Assembly (NCBI GenBank): GCA_025358575.1 | Contig: JANYJA010000070.1 | Span: 1-64,000 of the forward strand | Direction: 5' to 3' | Origin: Terriglobia bacterium | GTDB lineage: Bacteria > Acidobacteriota > Terriglobia > Bryobacterales > Bryobacteraceae | Length of the DNA: 64,000 bases | Shown: one piece after another, positions 54,801-62,417 of the stretch | Layout: every line of letters begins with the position of its first letter | Numbering within the stretch: the stretch's first letter is position 1 | Notes under the pieces: generated by a model | Seen by the model: only the letters and a program-made list of their open reading frames with translations | What the model was told of the DNA's origin: nothing | Database searches by the model: none | Made by a program: the position numbers and the translations under genes

Positions 54801-54970
54801 TCATCGGGCTGCTCCCCATGGCCCTGAAACTTGGCGCGGGCAGCGAATCCTATGCGCCTCTGGCGCGCGCCATCGTCGGTGGTCTTACCGTTTCCGTGAT
54901 CCTCACCGTCTTCATTGTGCCCGCCGCATATTTGCTGGTTTACCGAAACCACGCGGTGGAGGCGCAATGA
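51848..54970 (+). CDS. RND efflux permease, second system
   Basis: A 1040-residue AcrB-type permease: FAIRNPYLIVVICLVIAVVG, FPAMNIPVVVVATFYSGMPP and DVFIPQDIDNPALELDINRL are family-like. The fourth transmembrane helix reads FSRLIDNSVVVLENIYRHLE: the first acid of the usual DD pair is kept and the second is Asn. A 608-bp part (52809-53416, residues about 321-523) has a diverged copy at 56328-56935. Start overlaps the adaptor stop by one base and the stop overlaps the TolC start by four (ATGA). Confidence 0.93.
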   Translation: MSRFAIRNPYLIVVICLVIAVVGISSLARMPVDMFPAMNIPVVVVATFYSGMPPEQIETDITSRFERFFTLGSGIEHIESRSLPGVSVIKVYFQPGTNPDSAVTTISNLAMAQLRRLPPGTLPPVVLKFDASSLPVCLVTLKGEGLTETALRDLAQFNIRNQIASVPGASVPQPFGGRYRQIMVYVDPYKLEAHQLSLMDIVRSVNDSNLILPAGDVRLGTYDYNIYTNSQLKDVDDINSLPVKMIGEAPVTIADIGVAKDAQQIQTNIVRVDGQPSVYLPVLKQGGDTNTIAIVDGVKEAVSHLLDVPSQLKTRVVFDQSAFVKTAIETLLHEGAIGLFLTSLMILVFLGSMRATVAVFFSIPLSALATFIALSIGGNSINSMVLGGLALAFSRLIDNSVVVLENIYRHLELGVPPVEAAEIGGHEVALPVLSATLTTVVVFFPVTFLYGVSKFLFTALALAVVLSLFASYAVAMTVVPLFCARFIKAPHHVSGAAKMGWGARFNASFNRGFDRMLAGYDQLLDRSLQRPAMVVGALIGIFVISLGIYPFLGLSFFPRTDAGQFVVNLKAPSGTRLEITEDDVRQVEDLIRQTVSPEDLSMIVSNIGSTPGFSSIYTSNSAQHTAFVQVSLKDDHKVGSYEYMSRVHRRLERELPQMSYFFQSGGLVDAVLNMGLPAPIDIQVSGSNLDASYKTAVQLAGQIRKVPNISDVFIPQDIDNPALELDINRLRAGEMGLSQREVVYNVITALSSNQMIAPSYWMDPKSGNDYMLTVQYSEQQVKNMSDLKGIPLRAPGQPNPTRLEEVSNISRIQSPTEVDHYQLRRIIDLYVSPTSEDLGRAANAIDGLIQHLDKPTGVIVTLRGMVQGMRASFKSFGLGLCLAVVLLYLILVAQFRSFIDPFLILLAVPTGLTGVLLTLYFSDTTLNVMSLMGIVMLVGIVVSNSILIVEFTHRLREEGMAVREAVAKACRVRLRPVLMTSLATIIGLLPMALKLGAGSESYAPLARAIVGGLTVSVILTVFIVPAAYLLVYRNHAVEAQ
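52809..53416 (+). repeat. Source half of a 608-bp direct repeat (inside RND permease 2)
   Basis: Aligns without gaps to 56328-56935, offset 3519 bases, same orientation. I count 39 mismatches by hand (about 94% identity). About 29 are synonymous and 10 bases change eight codons: T to M, P to L, G to D, H to R, P to R, V to L twice, Q to K. The segment encodes transmembrane helices 2-6 or so. Confidence 0.9.
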
Positions 54971-56232
54971 GAACTGCCCTTGCACTCCTGCTAACCGGCG
55001 CATCGCTTTGCGCCCAACAAACGTTGACGCTGGGTGACGCCGAAGCCATCGCGGCGAAAAATCACCCGCAGGTAAGTGCCGCTCTGCTCAACGCGGCCGC
55101 TGCCAACCAAGTCACGCTGGAAACTCACGCCGCCGCTCTTCCTTCGCTCATTGGAAGTGTCACCGGCGCCAGCGCGCTGAACAACTCGCGCCTTTCGGCG
55201 GGCAGCCTCAACAACCCGGTGATCTATGACCGCTTAGCCAGCGGCCTAACCTTCAGCCAGATCATCACCGACTTCGGCCGCATTCGCAACCTGACCGCGA
55301 GCGCCGCCCTGCGTGCTGAAGCCGTAGCTAGCAACGTCCAGGCCACTCGCGAAGATGTCCTCCTCCAGGTGGACCGCGCCTACTTCGCCGCGCTGCGCTC
55401 GCAGGCCATTCTCACCGTCGCAGGTCAGACTGTGGACGCCCGTAAACTCGTCGCCGACCAAGTCTCTGCCCTCGCCGCCAGCAAGCTCAAGTCTGGGCTC
55501 GATCTTAGTTTCGCCAACGTAAATCTCTCTGAAGCCAGACTCTTGTTTGTGGACGCTCAAAATCAACTTCGCGCTAGCTTCGCCGACTTGGCGCTCGCCA
55601 TGGGCTTGCCGTCCCAGCAATCCTTCACTCTGGTCGACCCGGCAAGTCCGCCCGCTCTGCCTGCTGACTCCTCTGCGTTGATTCAGCAGGCTCTCGACAC
55701 AAGGCCCGAATTGAAAGGCCTTCGCGCCGAGCATGAAGCGGCACTTCGTTTCGCCCAAGCCGAGCACGAATTAAAGTACCCAACCATCAGCGCCCTGGCC
55801 AGCGCGGGCGTCGTCCCCGCATACCAACAGCCTCTGCACGGCCGTTATGCCGCTGCCGGCGTCAACGTCAATATCCCAATATTCAACGGTCGCTTATTCA
55901 CGGCTCGCGCCACGGAAGCCGATCTGCGAGCCCAAGCCGCGGATCAAAATCTGCGCAACACCGCAAATCAAATCACGCGCGATGTCCAGGTGGGATGGCT
56001 CAATGCCAGCAACGCCTACCAGCGGCTTGCGTTAACCGCGGAATTGCTTACTCAGGCTACTTTGGCTCTCGATCTTGCGCGGACGCGCTATGATCTGGGT
56101 CTCAGTTCTATCGTTGAACTTAGCCAGGCGCAGCTCAACCAAACCAGCGCCCAGATCACCGACGCCAGCGCCCGCTATGACTATCAACTGCAGCGCAGTG
56201 TGCTCGATTATCAAGCCGGCTTACGACGATAA
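54967..56232 (+). CDS. TolC-family outer-membrane channel, second system
   Basis: A 421-residue exported protein with signal LALLLTGASLCAQ. LTLGDAEAIAAKNHPQVSAA begins the OEP domain, and a second copy of the helical motif is ASARYDYQLQRSVLDYQAGL at the end. It lacks the insertion of the first TolC. I take ATG 54967 (ATGA overlap with the permease); an earlier in-frame start is inside the permease. It ends the second operon; the region after it is rearranged. Confidence 0.92.
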   Translation: MRTALALLLTGASLCAQQTLTLGDAEAIAAKNHPQVSAALLNAAAANQVTLETHAAALPSLIGSVTGASALNNSRLSAGSLNNPVIYDRLASGLTFSQIITDFGRIRNLTASAALRAEAVASNVQATREDVLLQVDRAYFAALRSQAILTVAGQTVDARKLVADQVSALAASKLKSGLDLSFANVNLSEARLLFVDAQNQLRASFADLALAMGLPSQQSFTLVDPASPPALPADSSALIQQALDTRPELKGLRAEHEAALRFAQAEHELKYPTISALASAGVVPAYQQPLHGRYAAAGVNVNIPIFNGRLFTARATEADLRAQAADQNLRNTANQITRDVQVGWLNASNAYQRLALTAELLTQATLALDLARTRYDLGLSSIVELSQAQLNQTSAQITDASARYDYQLQRSVLDYQAGLRR

Positions 56233-56327
56233 ACCGAGTTTTAGGCCGTACTTGACGGATGCGCGCGGGATTTACGATCAGTGGCATGGACGCCTCCGTT
56301 TCAAGCCGTCCCACATGCAACTCGCGA

Positions 56328-56935
56328 CCGCGTTCGTTAAAACCGCCATTGAAATGCTGCTTCACGAAGGCGCGATCGGCCTCTTCCTAACGTCGCTGAT
56401 GATTCTAGTTTTCCTTGGAAGTATGCGCGCGACGGTTGCCGTTTTCTTTTCCATTCTCCTATCGGCGCTAGCCACGTTCATCGCCCTTTCCATCGGAGGA
56501 AACTCGATTAATAGCATGGTGCTCGACGGTCTCGCGCTCGCATTTTCACGCCTCATCGATAACTCGGTGGTGGTACTCGAAAACATTTATCGACATTTAG
56601 AGCTGGGCGTGCCGCCAGTTGAAGCCGCTGAAATAGGCGGCCGTGAAGTCGCGCTTCGAGTGCTCTCGGCGACGCTAACCACGGTCGTCGTCTTCTTTCC
56701 TGTGACCTTCCTTTATGGCGTCAGCAAATTCCTGTTCACCGCTTTAGCTCTGGCGGTCTTGCTCTCGCTATTCGCCTCTTACGCCGTTGCGATGACGGTG
56801 GTCCCGCTCTTCTGCGCCCGCTTCATTAAGGCTCCTCATCACTTGTCCGGCGCCGCCAAGATGGGTTGGGGCGCGCGCTTTAACGCTAGTTTCAATCGCG
56901 GCTTCGATCGAATGCTCGCGGGGTACGACAAGCTC
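56328..56935 (+). pseudogene. 608-bp diverged copy of an RND permease core, truncated at both ends
   Basis: Encodes helices 2-6 of an RND permease (AFVKTAIEMLLHEGAIGLFL to MLAGYDKL) and matches 52809-53416 at about 94% with no gap. The frame is open but has no N- or C-terminal parts and cannot form a transporter. Substitutions are mostly synonymous, so the copy seems to come from a related, formerly functional permease rather than from a decaying local duplicate. Non-synonymous changes hit usually conserved spots (Pro to Leu, Gly to Asp, Pro to Arg), fitting later relaxed selection. Preceded by 95 bases without a gene. Confidence 0.88.
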
Positions 56936-56936
56936 G

Positions 56937-57605
56937 CATGTTGGAACCGAAGACATCGGAGATATTCGGCTGGTGATGCGAGACGGCCCCTATATTTCGG
57001 GTACGGTTCGGATGGGGGATACACCGGCCTCGTCGCAGAACCCCATCGGCGTGGGTTTCAGCGACAATCTCCTCTCAATTTACGCCAATGCCTCCGGACC
57101 TTTCAAGCAGCAGGCTATGGAACCAGGCGACTATTCGCTAGCGGTTTTTCCGGCGGGCGGATGGGTTGTCCAGTCAATTACTCAAGGCGGCGTGGATGTG
57201 CGCGACCGCAAAATTTCGATCGGCGCGGATACTGAGCCGGCTCCAATAGAGATCGTGTTGACGCAGAGCGGCGGCACCATTGAGGTTTCGTTTCCCAGCG
57301 TTTTGGCGAAGGCGAACAGTTCAGTGAAGCTGACGCTGTTGAGGCAATCCCCGAGTGGCAGTGATTGGCTGGTGATCGGTCAGCCGATAGTCACCAACAC
57401 CAGAGGCACCCTGAATCTTGCGAACATCCCGCCGGGAGACTACGTTCTTTTCGCGTGGCCCACATCGACGGAAGTCGAATATCTCAATCCCGAGGTGATC
57501 CAAAAATATCGGTCGTCTGGGCAGCCCTTCGCAGCGCGCGAAGGAGAGACCACGCGCGTGACCGTTAAGCCCGTCCAAATTGTCACTGGCGCAGCAGAAC
57601 TTTGA
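56937..57605 (+). pseudogene. C-terminal fragment of a secreted carboxypeptidase-regulatory-like protein
   Basis: In a different frame from the copy before it, 56937-57605 reads HVGTEDIGDIRLVMRDGPYI, then TIEVSFPSVLAKANSSVKLT, IPPGDYVLFAWPTS and YLNPEVIQKYRSSGQPFAAR followed by EGETTRVTVK. This resembles the end of long acidobacterial carboxypeptidase-regulatory-like proteins. The upstream part is replaced by the RND fragment at 56935/56936. A short start at 56973 could still be used but would give an incomplete protein with no signal. Overlaps the end of the convergent dehydrogenase by 23 bases. Confidence 0.7.
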
Positions 57606-58536
57606 GGACGCCGGGTGACGCGGCACGCGCGAAGGCATTTGGCGAATCGGCTAAGCCGTAAGTTTCGGAAATCAGGGGTGTAACATCCACGGAACCAAGG
57701 CGCAACAGTTCAAGCGCCGGCTCGAAACGACCGCAGCGCGATCCCAGCAGCGTAATCTCATTCACAATCACCGCGGCTGTATCAATCTCGGCCATGCCAT
57801 GCATCGTCGATTTCATTACCACTGTCCCACGAGGCTGCACCATCCGCAGCGCAGCTGCCAAACCCCGCTGACGGCCCGTAGCTTCCACCACCCATTGATA
57901 CTCCGCTTGGGGAATTGTGTCGCTTACTATCTCCGTGGCTATTCCCGCACGCTCGGCAATTTTCAGTTTCTCGCGATGCCGCCCGAAGTGATGCACGCGA
58001 AATCCATACGCGTTCAGCACTAGCGCGATCAGCAAACCCAGCTTGCCATCCCCCAGCACTGCGATTTGCGCGCTGCAAGGCAGCGCCACCTGATCGAGAA
58101 TCTCACAAGCCGCGGCAAGTGGCTCGGTAAACACCGCGGCATCGGCGGAAATGGAATCTGGAACCACAAACAGATTGCGTTCCGGCAGCGTGAAGCACTC
58201 CTGAAACGCGCCCGGGTGCTTCACAATTCCGAGCACCGTGCGACGCGGACAGTGTCGGCCCAGTGCGCGCTTGCACCACTGGCAATCGCCGCAGTTCAGA
58301 TTGATCTCCCCAACCACGAGTTTGCCGACCAGCGCGCGATTGTCCGCGTCAATGACCTCGCCCACGAACTCATGCCCCGGCGTGCCGCTAAATCCGTAAT
58401 AGCCGCGCTGCAGTTCAAGATCGGTGTTGCAAATGCCGCCCCGCACGAGCCGAATGAGCGCAAAACCCGGCAGCCTTTTGGGCGCGGCAACGTCAATCAT
58501 CTCGATTTTTCCAGAATCGATGTGAACAGCCAGCAC
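57583..58536 (-). CDS. Zinc-dependent alcohol dehydrogenase family protein (MDR)
   Basis: A 317-residue medium-chain dehydrogenase. The catalytic zinc area reads GGICNTDLELQRGYYGFSGT, GHEFVGEV and FTEPLAAACEI. The structural zinc lobe is CGDCQWCKRALGRHC. The NAD(P) site is AVLGDGKLGLLIALVLNAYG. It starts at GTG 58536, leaving 28 bases before the divergent threonine synthase, with an AT-rich box shared by both. Substrate unknown; threonine or sorbitol-type dehydrogenases are close relatives. Confidence 0.88.
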   Translation of the reverse strand: MLAVHIDSGKIEMIDVAAPKRLPGFALIRLVRGGICNTDLELQRGYYGFSGTPGHEFVGEVIDADNRALVGKLVVGEINLNCGDCQWCKRALGRHCPRRTVLGIVKHPGAFQECFTLPERNLFVVPDSISADAAVFTEPLAAACEILDQVALPCSAQIAVLGDGKLGLLIALVLNAYGFRVHHFGRHREKLKIAERAGIATEIVSDTIPQAEYQWVVEATGRQRGLAAALRMVQPRGTVVMKSTMHGMAEIDTAAVIVNEITLLGSRCGRFEPALELLRLGSVDVTPLISETYGLADSPNAFARAASPGVLKVLLRQ

Positions 58537-58545
58537 GATCTTCTA

Positions 58546-58553
58546 TTTATAAT
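58546..58553. promoter_or_regulatory. Shared symmetrical -10 box for thrC and the alcohol dehydrogenase
   Basis: TATAAT (58548-58553) on the plus strand is a perfect -10 and overlaps TATAAA (58551-58546) on the minus strand. Expected starts fall about five bases before ATG 58565 on the plus strand and about three before GTG 58536 on the minus strand, so both messages could be leaderless. The -35 sequences are poor. Neither gene has a visible ribosome binding site. Confidence 0.45.
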
Positions 58554-58564
58554 CGAGTTTCCCC

Positions 58565-59866
58565 ATGCAAGCTGAGTTGATCTGCTTCAATCCCGCGTGC
58601 CGCACGCGTTTTAAGGTTACCGACCCTATCTATAACTGCAAAGTCTGCGGCTCGCTTCTCGAAGCCATCTACGAGCCCACGGCTGCCGACCCTACGGAAC
58701 TAAAGACTCGCTGGCGGGCGCGCCGCTGTTCAAATCTGCCTATCGATCAGAGTGGCGTTTGGCGCTACCGCGAGTTCATTCCGTTTTTGGAAGACTATAC
58801 CCAGGTCGTCACACTGCGCGAGGGCAACACGCCTCTGCTCGCGGCTCCGCGTGCCGCAAGTTACGCTGGTCTCGACGCCGTCGTATTCAAGCACCAGGGC
58901 TTCAATCCCACCGGCTCCTTCAAGGACAACGGGATGACTTGCGGAGTCGCGCAGGCAGTCCGGCTGAAGAAGCCGCGCGTGGCCTGTGTCTCAACCGGCA
59001 ACACGTCAGCGTCCATGGCGGCCTATGCCAGCGCCGCTGGACTAGAGCCCCTCATCTTCATCCCACACGGAAATATTTCATACGGCAAGCTAGCCCAGGC
59101 GCTGGAATACGGCGCGCGCACCTTTCAAGTGGACGCTAATTTCGATCAGATTCTGGCACTGGTACGCGCGCTCGCCGATAAGCTCGGAATTTATCTGCTG
59201 AACTCGATCAATCCCTTTCGCATCGAAGGCCAGAAGACCATCATTGCGGAGATGCTGGACCAGCGCGATTGGGCCGTGCCCGACTGGATCGTCCTTCCCG
59301 GCGGCAACCTCGGAAATACGTCGGCATTCGGCAAGGCGCTGCGGGAACTGCATGCGCTCGGTTTCATCGACAAGCTGCCGAAGCTGGCTGTGATTCAAGC
59401 CGAAGGCTCCGCGCCTTTTTACGATTTCATGAAGGCTGCCGATCACCGGAATTTCCATTCCATCGAACATCCTGAGACGCTCGCGACCGCCATAAAGATT
59501 GGCGATCCGGTGTCATGGCCCAAGGCGCTGCACGAGGTGGAGCATTCCGGCGGCATTGTCGAAAAAGTAACGGAGCAGGAGATCGCCGACGCGAAAGCCA
59601 TCATCGGACTCTGCGGCGTGGGCTGCGAGCCGGCATCCGCCGCAACCCTGGCGGGAATTCGCAAATTAGTTGCGGCGGGCACAATCCGCGCGGATGCCGA
59701 TATCGTCGCCGTGCTGACCGGCAACCTTTTAAAGGATCCAGACTACGTGTACAAGTACCACACCGGGCAGCTCGACGCGCCGGATGGCTCGCGGCTCGCG
59801 TCCACTTTCGGCAACCGCCCGATTGTGGTTCCAAACGATCCCGACCGCATCGCCGCGCTTATATGA
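58565..59866 (+). CDS. thrC: Threonine synthase
   Basis: Converts O-phosphohomoserine to threonine with PLP. The 433-residue protein has an N-terminal zinc-ribbon-like segment (cysteines 8, 12, 25 and 28), then HQGFNPTGSFKDNGM with the PLP lysine at about residue 120, STGNTSASMAAYASAAGLEP, and LPGGNLGNTSAFGKA. The overall layout matches bacterial threonine synthase. Starts at ATG 58565 with no ribosome binding site. Its stop overlaps the end of the convergent redoxin gene by 8 bases. Confidence 0.95.
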   Translation: MQAELICFNPACRTRFKVTDPIYNCKVCGSLLEAIYEPTAADPTELKTRWRARRCSNLPIDQSGVWRYREFIPFLEDYTQVVTLREGNTPLLAAPRAASYAGLDAVVFKHQGFNPTGSFKDNGMTCGVAQAVRLKKPRVACVSTGNTSASMAAYASAAGLEPLIFIPHGNISYGKLAQALEYGARTFQVDANFDQILALVRALADKLGIYLLNSINPFRIEGQKTIIAEMLDQRDWAVPDWIVLPGGNLGNTSAFGKALRELHALGFIDKLPKLAVIQAEGSAPFYDFMKAADHRNFHSIEHPETLATAIKIGDPVSWPKALHEVEHSGGIVEKVTEQEIADAKAIIGLCGVGCEPASAATLAGIRKLVAAGTIRADADIVAVLTGNLLKDPDYVYKYHTGQLDAPDGSRLASTFGNRPIVVPNDPDRIAALI

Positions 59867-60764
59867 TCGCCGCGACTCGTGCGGCCAGTTCCTCATAGCG
59901 TATCGCTCCCGGATGATACATGCGCACAATTCCGTGGCGATCGATCAGCACAAGTGTCGGCGTGGTGCTGGCGCCGTAGTTAGTGAAATTTTTCTCGCTG
60001 AGCGGGGCGGGCATTGCGGCCAGCGGCGAGTAATACTCTTTGCGAACTTGCTCGATATACGCGGTCTCCTGTTCGGGAGTCGCGTCCTCGCCCCCGGCAA
60101 CGTATCCGTAATGCTGGGTCGGACCCATCACCAGCAGCCCCTTGGGTCCGAACACACTGGCGATTTTCGCAATCACGGGGATGTCGGCTTTGCAGTCGCC
60201 GCACCAGTGTGCCCAGAAAAACAGCAGCACCGGATGGCCTGTAGTGGCAGTAGGTTGCGGGCCCAGCCAATGAGCTGTTTCAAGCACTGGCGCCGGGTGC
60301 CCTTCCAGGCTCAACAGCAGAATATTCTTCTGGATGCGCGCCGCGATTGACGTGCCGGCAAACCGCGTCCGCTCGCCCCGCAAAAACGCGAGCGCTTCCG
60401 CGCGTTCTCCGCGAGCCGCCAGTACCTGGCCATGCACTTCGATGGCGGCACCCAACGCCAGCGGCAGTTGTTTATCCGCATCCATCTTGCGCATTTCGAT
60501 CTCGGCGATAGCCAATTTGCGAGCTTCTAAAGCATGTGCATCGGCCTTGTCATATTGTTTAGAGGCAAGTTCACCGCGCGCGATCCAAGTGATCGCAACC
60601 ATCAGTTCAGGAGTGACGCCGCGAACCGAGCGATATGCCTTAATGGCCTTGTCCGCCGCCGCGAAATCCTGGCCATCCACATGTTCCCGTACATCATTGA
60701 CCAAGCTAGCCCCGGCCATTCCCGCCGTCAGTAAAGCCGACATCAGCACTGAAGATGCAGTCAT
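59859..60764 (-). CDS. Secreted TlpA/ResA-like thioredoxin-fold protein
   Basis: A 301-residue exported protein. A signal is at the start (LMSALLTAGMAGAS); residues ~20-150 form a helical, TPR-like region; the C-terminal thioredoxin fold has the redox motif WCGDC (187-191) in LLFFWAHWCGDCKADIPV, with the cis-proline context TTPTLVLID. Likely a periplasmic thiol oxidoreductase. Its ATG overlaps the SDR stop (ATGA). Last gene of galU-SDR-tlpA-like. Could serve cytochrome maturation for the many c-type cytochromes here. Confidence 0.85.
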   Translation of the reverse strand: MTASSVLMSALLTAGMAGASLVNDVREHVDGQDFAAADKAIKAYRSVRGVTPELMVAITWIARGELASKQYDKADAHALEARKLAIAEIEMRKMDADKQLPLALGAAIEVHGQVLAARGERAEALAFLRGERTRFAGTSIAARIQKNILLLSLEGHPAPVLETAHWLGPQPTATTGHPVLLFFWAHWCGDCKADIPVIAKIASVFGPKGLLVMGPTQHYGYVAGGEDATPEQETAYIEQVRKEYYSPLAAMPAPLSEKNFTNYGASTTPTLVLIDRHGIVRMYHPGAIRYEELAARVAAII

Positions 60765-61504
60765 CGCAGGGTGGCACCCCCATCCACCGTCACCACTTGA
60801 CCCGTCAGATAACTCGCCCGATCGCTCGCCAGGAGCAACGCGACTTCGGCAATCTCGCGCGGCTCGCCCAGATGCTTCAGCGGTTGGGTCTCCAAAAAAC
60901 CCGCCAGCCGCTGCGGGTCGCTCCAGTAATACTGACTAAGAACTGTCTTTACAAGCCCCGGCGCGATCGCATTCACGCGCACCCCTTTGGGTCCAAGTTC
61001 CAGCGCATAACTTTGCGTCATCATAATCAGCGCCGCTTTGGTCATGCTGTACATCAGCCCTTCAAACTGCGGCCTCAGCCCCGCGATACTCGCAATGTTG
61101 ATAATCGACCCCGCCCCCCGTTTGCACATTCCCGGAGCAATAAGCCGCACTAGTCGGAAAGCGCTCTTCAGGTTCACCTCAATCATCTTGTCGAATTGCA
61201 CGTCGTCCACGGAAAGACACGGCCCCTGCGCCACGTTCGTCGCCGCGTTGTTGACTAGCACGTCCACGCGCCCGAAACGCTGGTGCACGGTATTAACCAG
61301 CTTCTCAAGGTCGGCCATCCGGCCCACGTGACACGCCAATGGAACCACATCCGCAGCAATCTCCCGGGCCACTGCGTCCAGTGTTTCCTGCTTTCGCCCG
61401 CAAATCACCACTGTGGCGCCTTCTCGCGCAAACACTTCTGCGATCGCGCGCCCGATGCCGCGGCTGCCCCCGGTTACTAACGCGATCTTGTCCGCCAACT
61501 GCAT
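60761..61504 (-). CDS. Short-chain dehydrogenase/reductase
   Basis: A 247-residue NAD(P)-dependent oxidoreductase. The cofactor motif is ALVTGGSRGIGRAIAEVFAR, the NNAATN motif is present, and the catalytic residues are Asn111, Ser139, Tyr152 and Lys156 (YSMTK). The ending GQVVTVDGGATLR is typical. Belongs to the FabG-like or 3-oxoacyl reductase group, but the substrate is unknown. Translationally coupled to the redoxin gene behind it, and 11 bases after galU. Confidence 0.93.
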   Translation of the reverse strand: MQLADKIALVTGGSRGIGRAIAEVFAREGATVVICGRKQETLDAVAREIAADVVPLACHVGRMADLEKLVNTVHQRFGRVDVLVNNAATNVAQGPCLSVDDVQFDKMIEVNLKSAFRLVRLIAPGMCKRGAGSIINIASIAGLRPQFEGLMYSMTKAALIMMTQSYALELGPKGVRVNAIAPGLVKTVLSQYYWSDPQRLAGFLETQPLKHLGEPREIAEVALLLASDRASYLTGQVVTVDGGATLR

Positions 61505-61515
61505 TCGCGGCCTGT

Positions 61516-62400
61516 TTAAAGCTGGAGGCCCTTCAGATACTCACGAAATTGCGCTCCTAAATCATGGCGCCGCAGAGCGAACTCGACCGTCGCTTTCAGA
61601 AATCCAAGCTTGTCACCGGCGTCATAACGCGTCCCTTCAAATCGGTATGCATAGATAGGACGGCTGCGAAGCAGATGCTTAAGCGCATCGGTTAGCTGAA
61701 TTTCGGAACCCGCGCCAGGCTGAATACTTCCGATGGAATTAAAAATCTCAGGGGTCAAAATATACCGCCCGATAATCGCGAGATTCGATGGCGCTTCCGA
61801 AGCCTTCGGCTTCTCCACCAGATCGCGAATCCGGTACACGCGGTCCTTGCTGCCATTGTGCGAAATGGGGTCGGCATCCACCACTCCGTAGTGCGAAATC
61901 ATATCGTGCGGCACTTCCATCACCGCCAGCACGGGCGCGCAGAAGAATTCATAGATATCGATCAGCTGCCGCAGGCACGGAACTTCCGCTTCGATTACAT
62001 CGTCGGCAAGCACCACCGCGAACGGCTCCGGCCCAACCAGTTCACTCGCGCGGAGCACCGCGTGGCCCAGCCCCAGCGCCTCTTTCTGCCGGATATAAGA
62101 CACGTCAATCATGTCCGATACACCGCGCACAATCGACAGCAGTTCTTTCTTGCCGCGCGATTCCAGCATGTACTCCAGCTCAAAACTGACGTCGAAATGG
62201 TCTTCGATGGCCGACTTGCCGCGCCCCGTCACAATAATGATATTTTGAATTCCGGAGTGCATCGCCTCCTCGACCCCGTATTGAATAATTGGCTTATCCA
62301 CCAGAGGCAGCATCTCCTTCGGTTGCGCTTTGGTTGCCGGGAGAAATCGCGTGCCTAATCCGGCTGCGGGGAACACTGCTTTTCGCACTTTTGCGGGCAT
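61516..62400 (-). CDS. galU: UTP-glucose-1-phosphate uridylyltransferase
   Basis: Makes UDP-glucose for exopolysaccharide and cell-envelope glycans. The 294-residue enzyme shows AAGLGTRFLPATKAQPKEML, IQYGVEEAMHSGI, FAVVLADDVI and DLVEKPKASEAPSNLAI, all GalU landmarks. ATG 62400 begins 17 bases from the divergent gene. Probably in an operon with the SDR and redoxin genes. Confidence 0.95.
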   Translation of the reverse strand: MPAKVRKAVFPAAGLGTRFLPATKAQPKEMLPLVDKPIIQYGVEEAMHSGIQNIIIVTGRGKSAIEDHFDVSFELEYMLESRGKKELLSIVRGVSDMIDVSYIRQKEALGLGHAVLRASELVGPEPFAVVLADDVIEAEVPCLRQLIDIYEFFCAPVLAVMEVPHDMISHYGVVDADPISHNGSKDRVYRIRDLVEKPKASEAPSNLAIIGRYILTPEIFNSIGSIQPGAGSEIQLTDALKHLLRSRPIYAYRFEGTRYDAGDKLGFLKATVEFALRRHDLGAQFREYLKGLQL

Positions 62401-62404
62401 CAGC

Positions 62405-62410
62405 TATAGT
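62405..62410 (+). promoter_or_regulatory. -10 box of the glycosidase-like gene, possible leaderless start
   Basis: TATAGT at 62405-62410 lies about seven bases before ATG 62418. A transcript starting there would begin at or within a base of the start codon. The gap to galU is only 17 bases and contains CTATAG, a palindrome. No -35 or ribosome binding site is clear. Confidence 0.35.
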
Positions 62411-62417
62411 GTACGTG

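Noticed and set aside
54754-54966. Longer N-terminus for the second TolC protein
   Set aside because: The added 71 codons overlap the permease in another frame; the ATGA overlap at 54967 gives a proper signal peptide.
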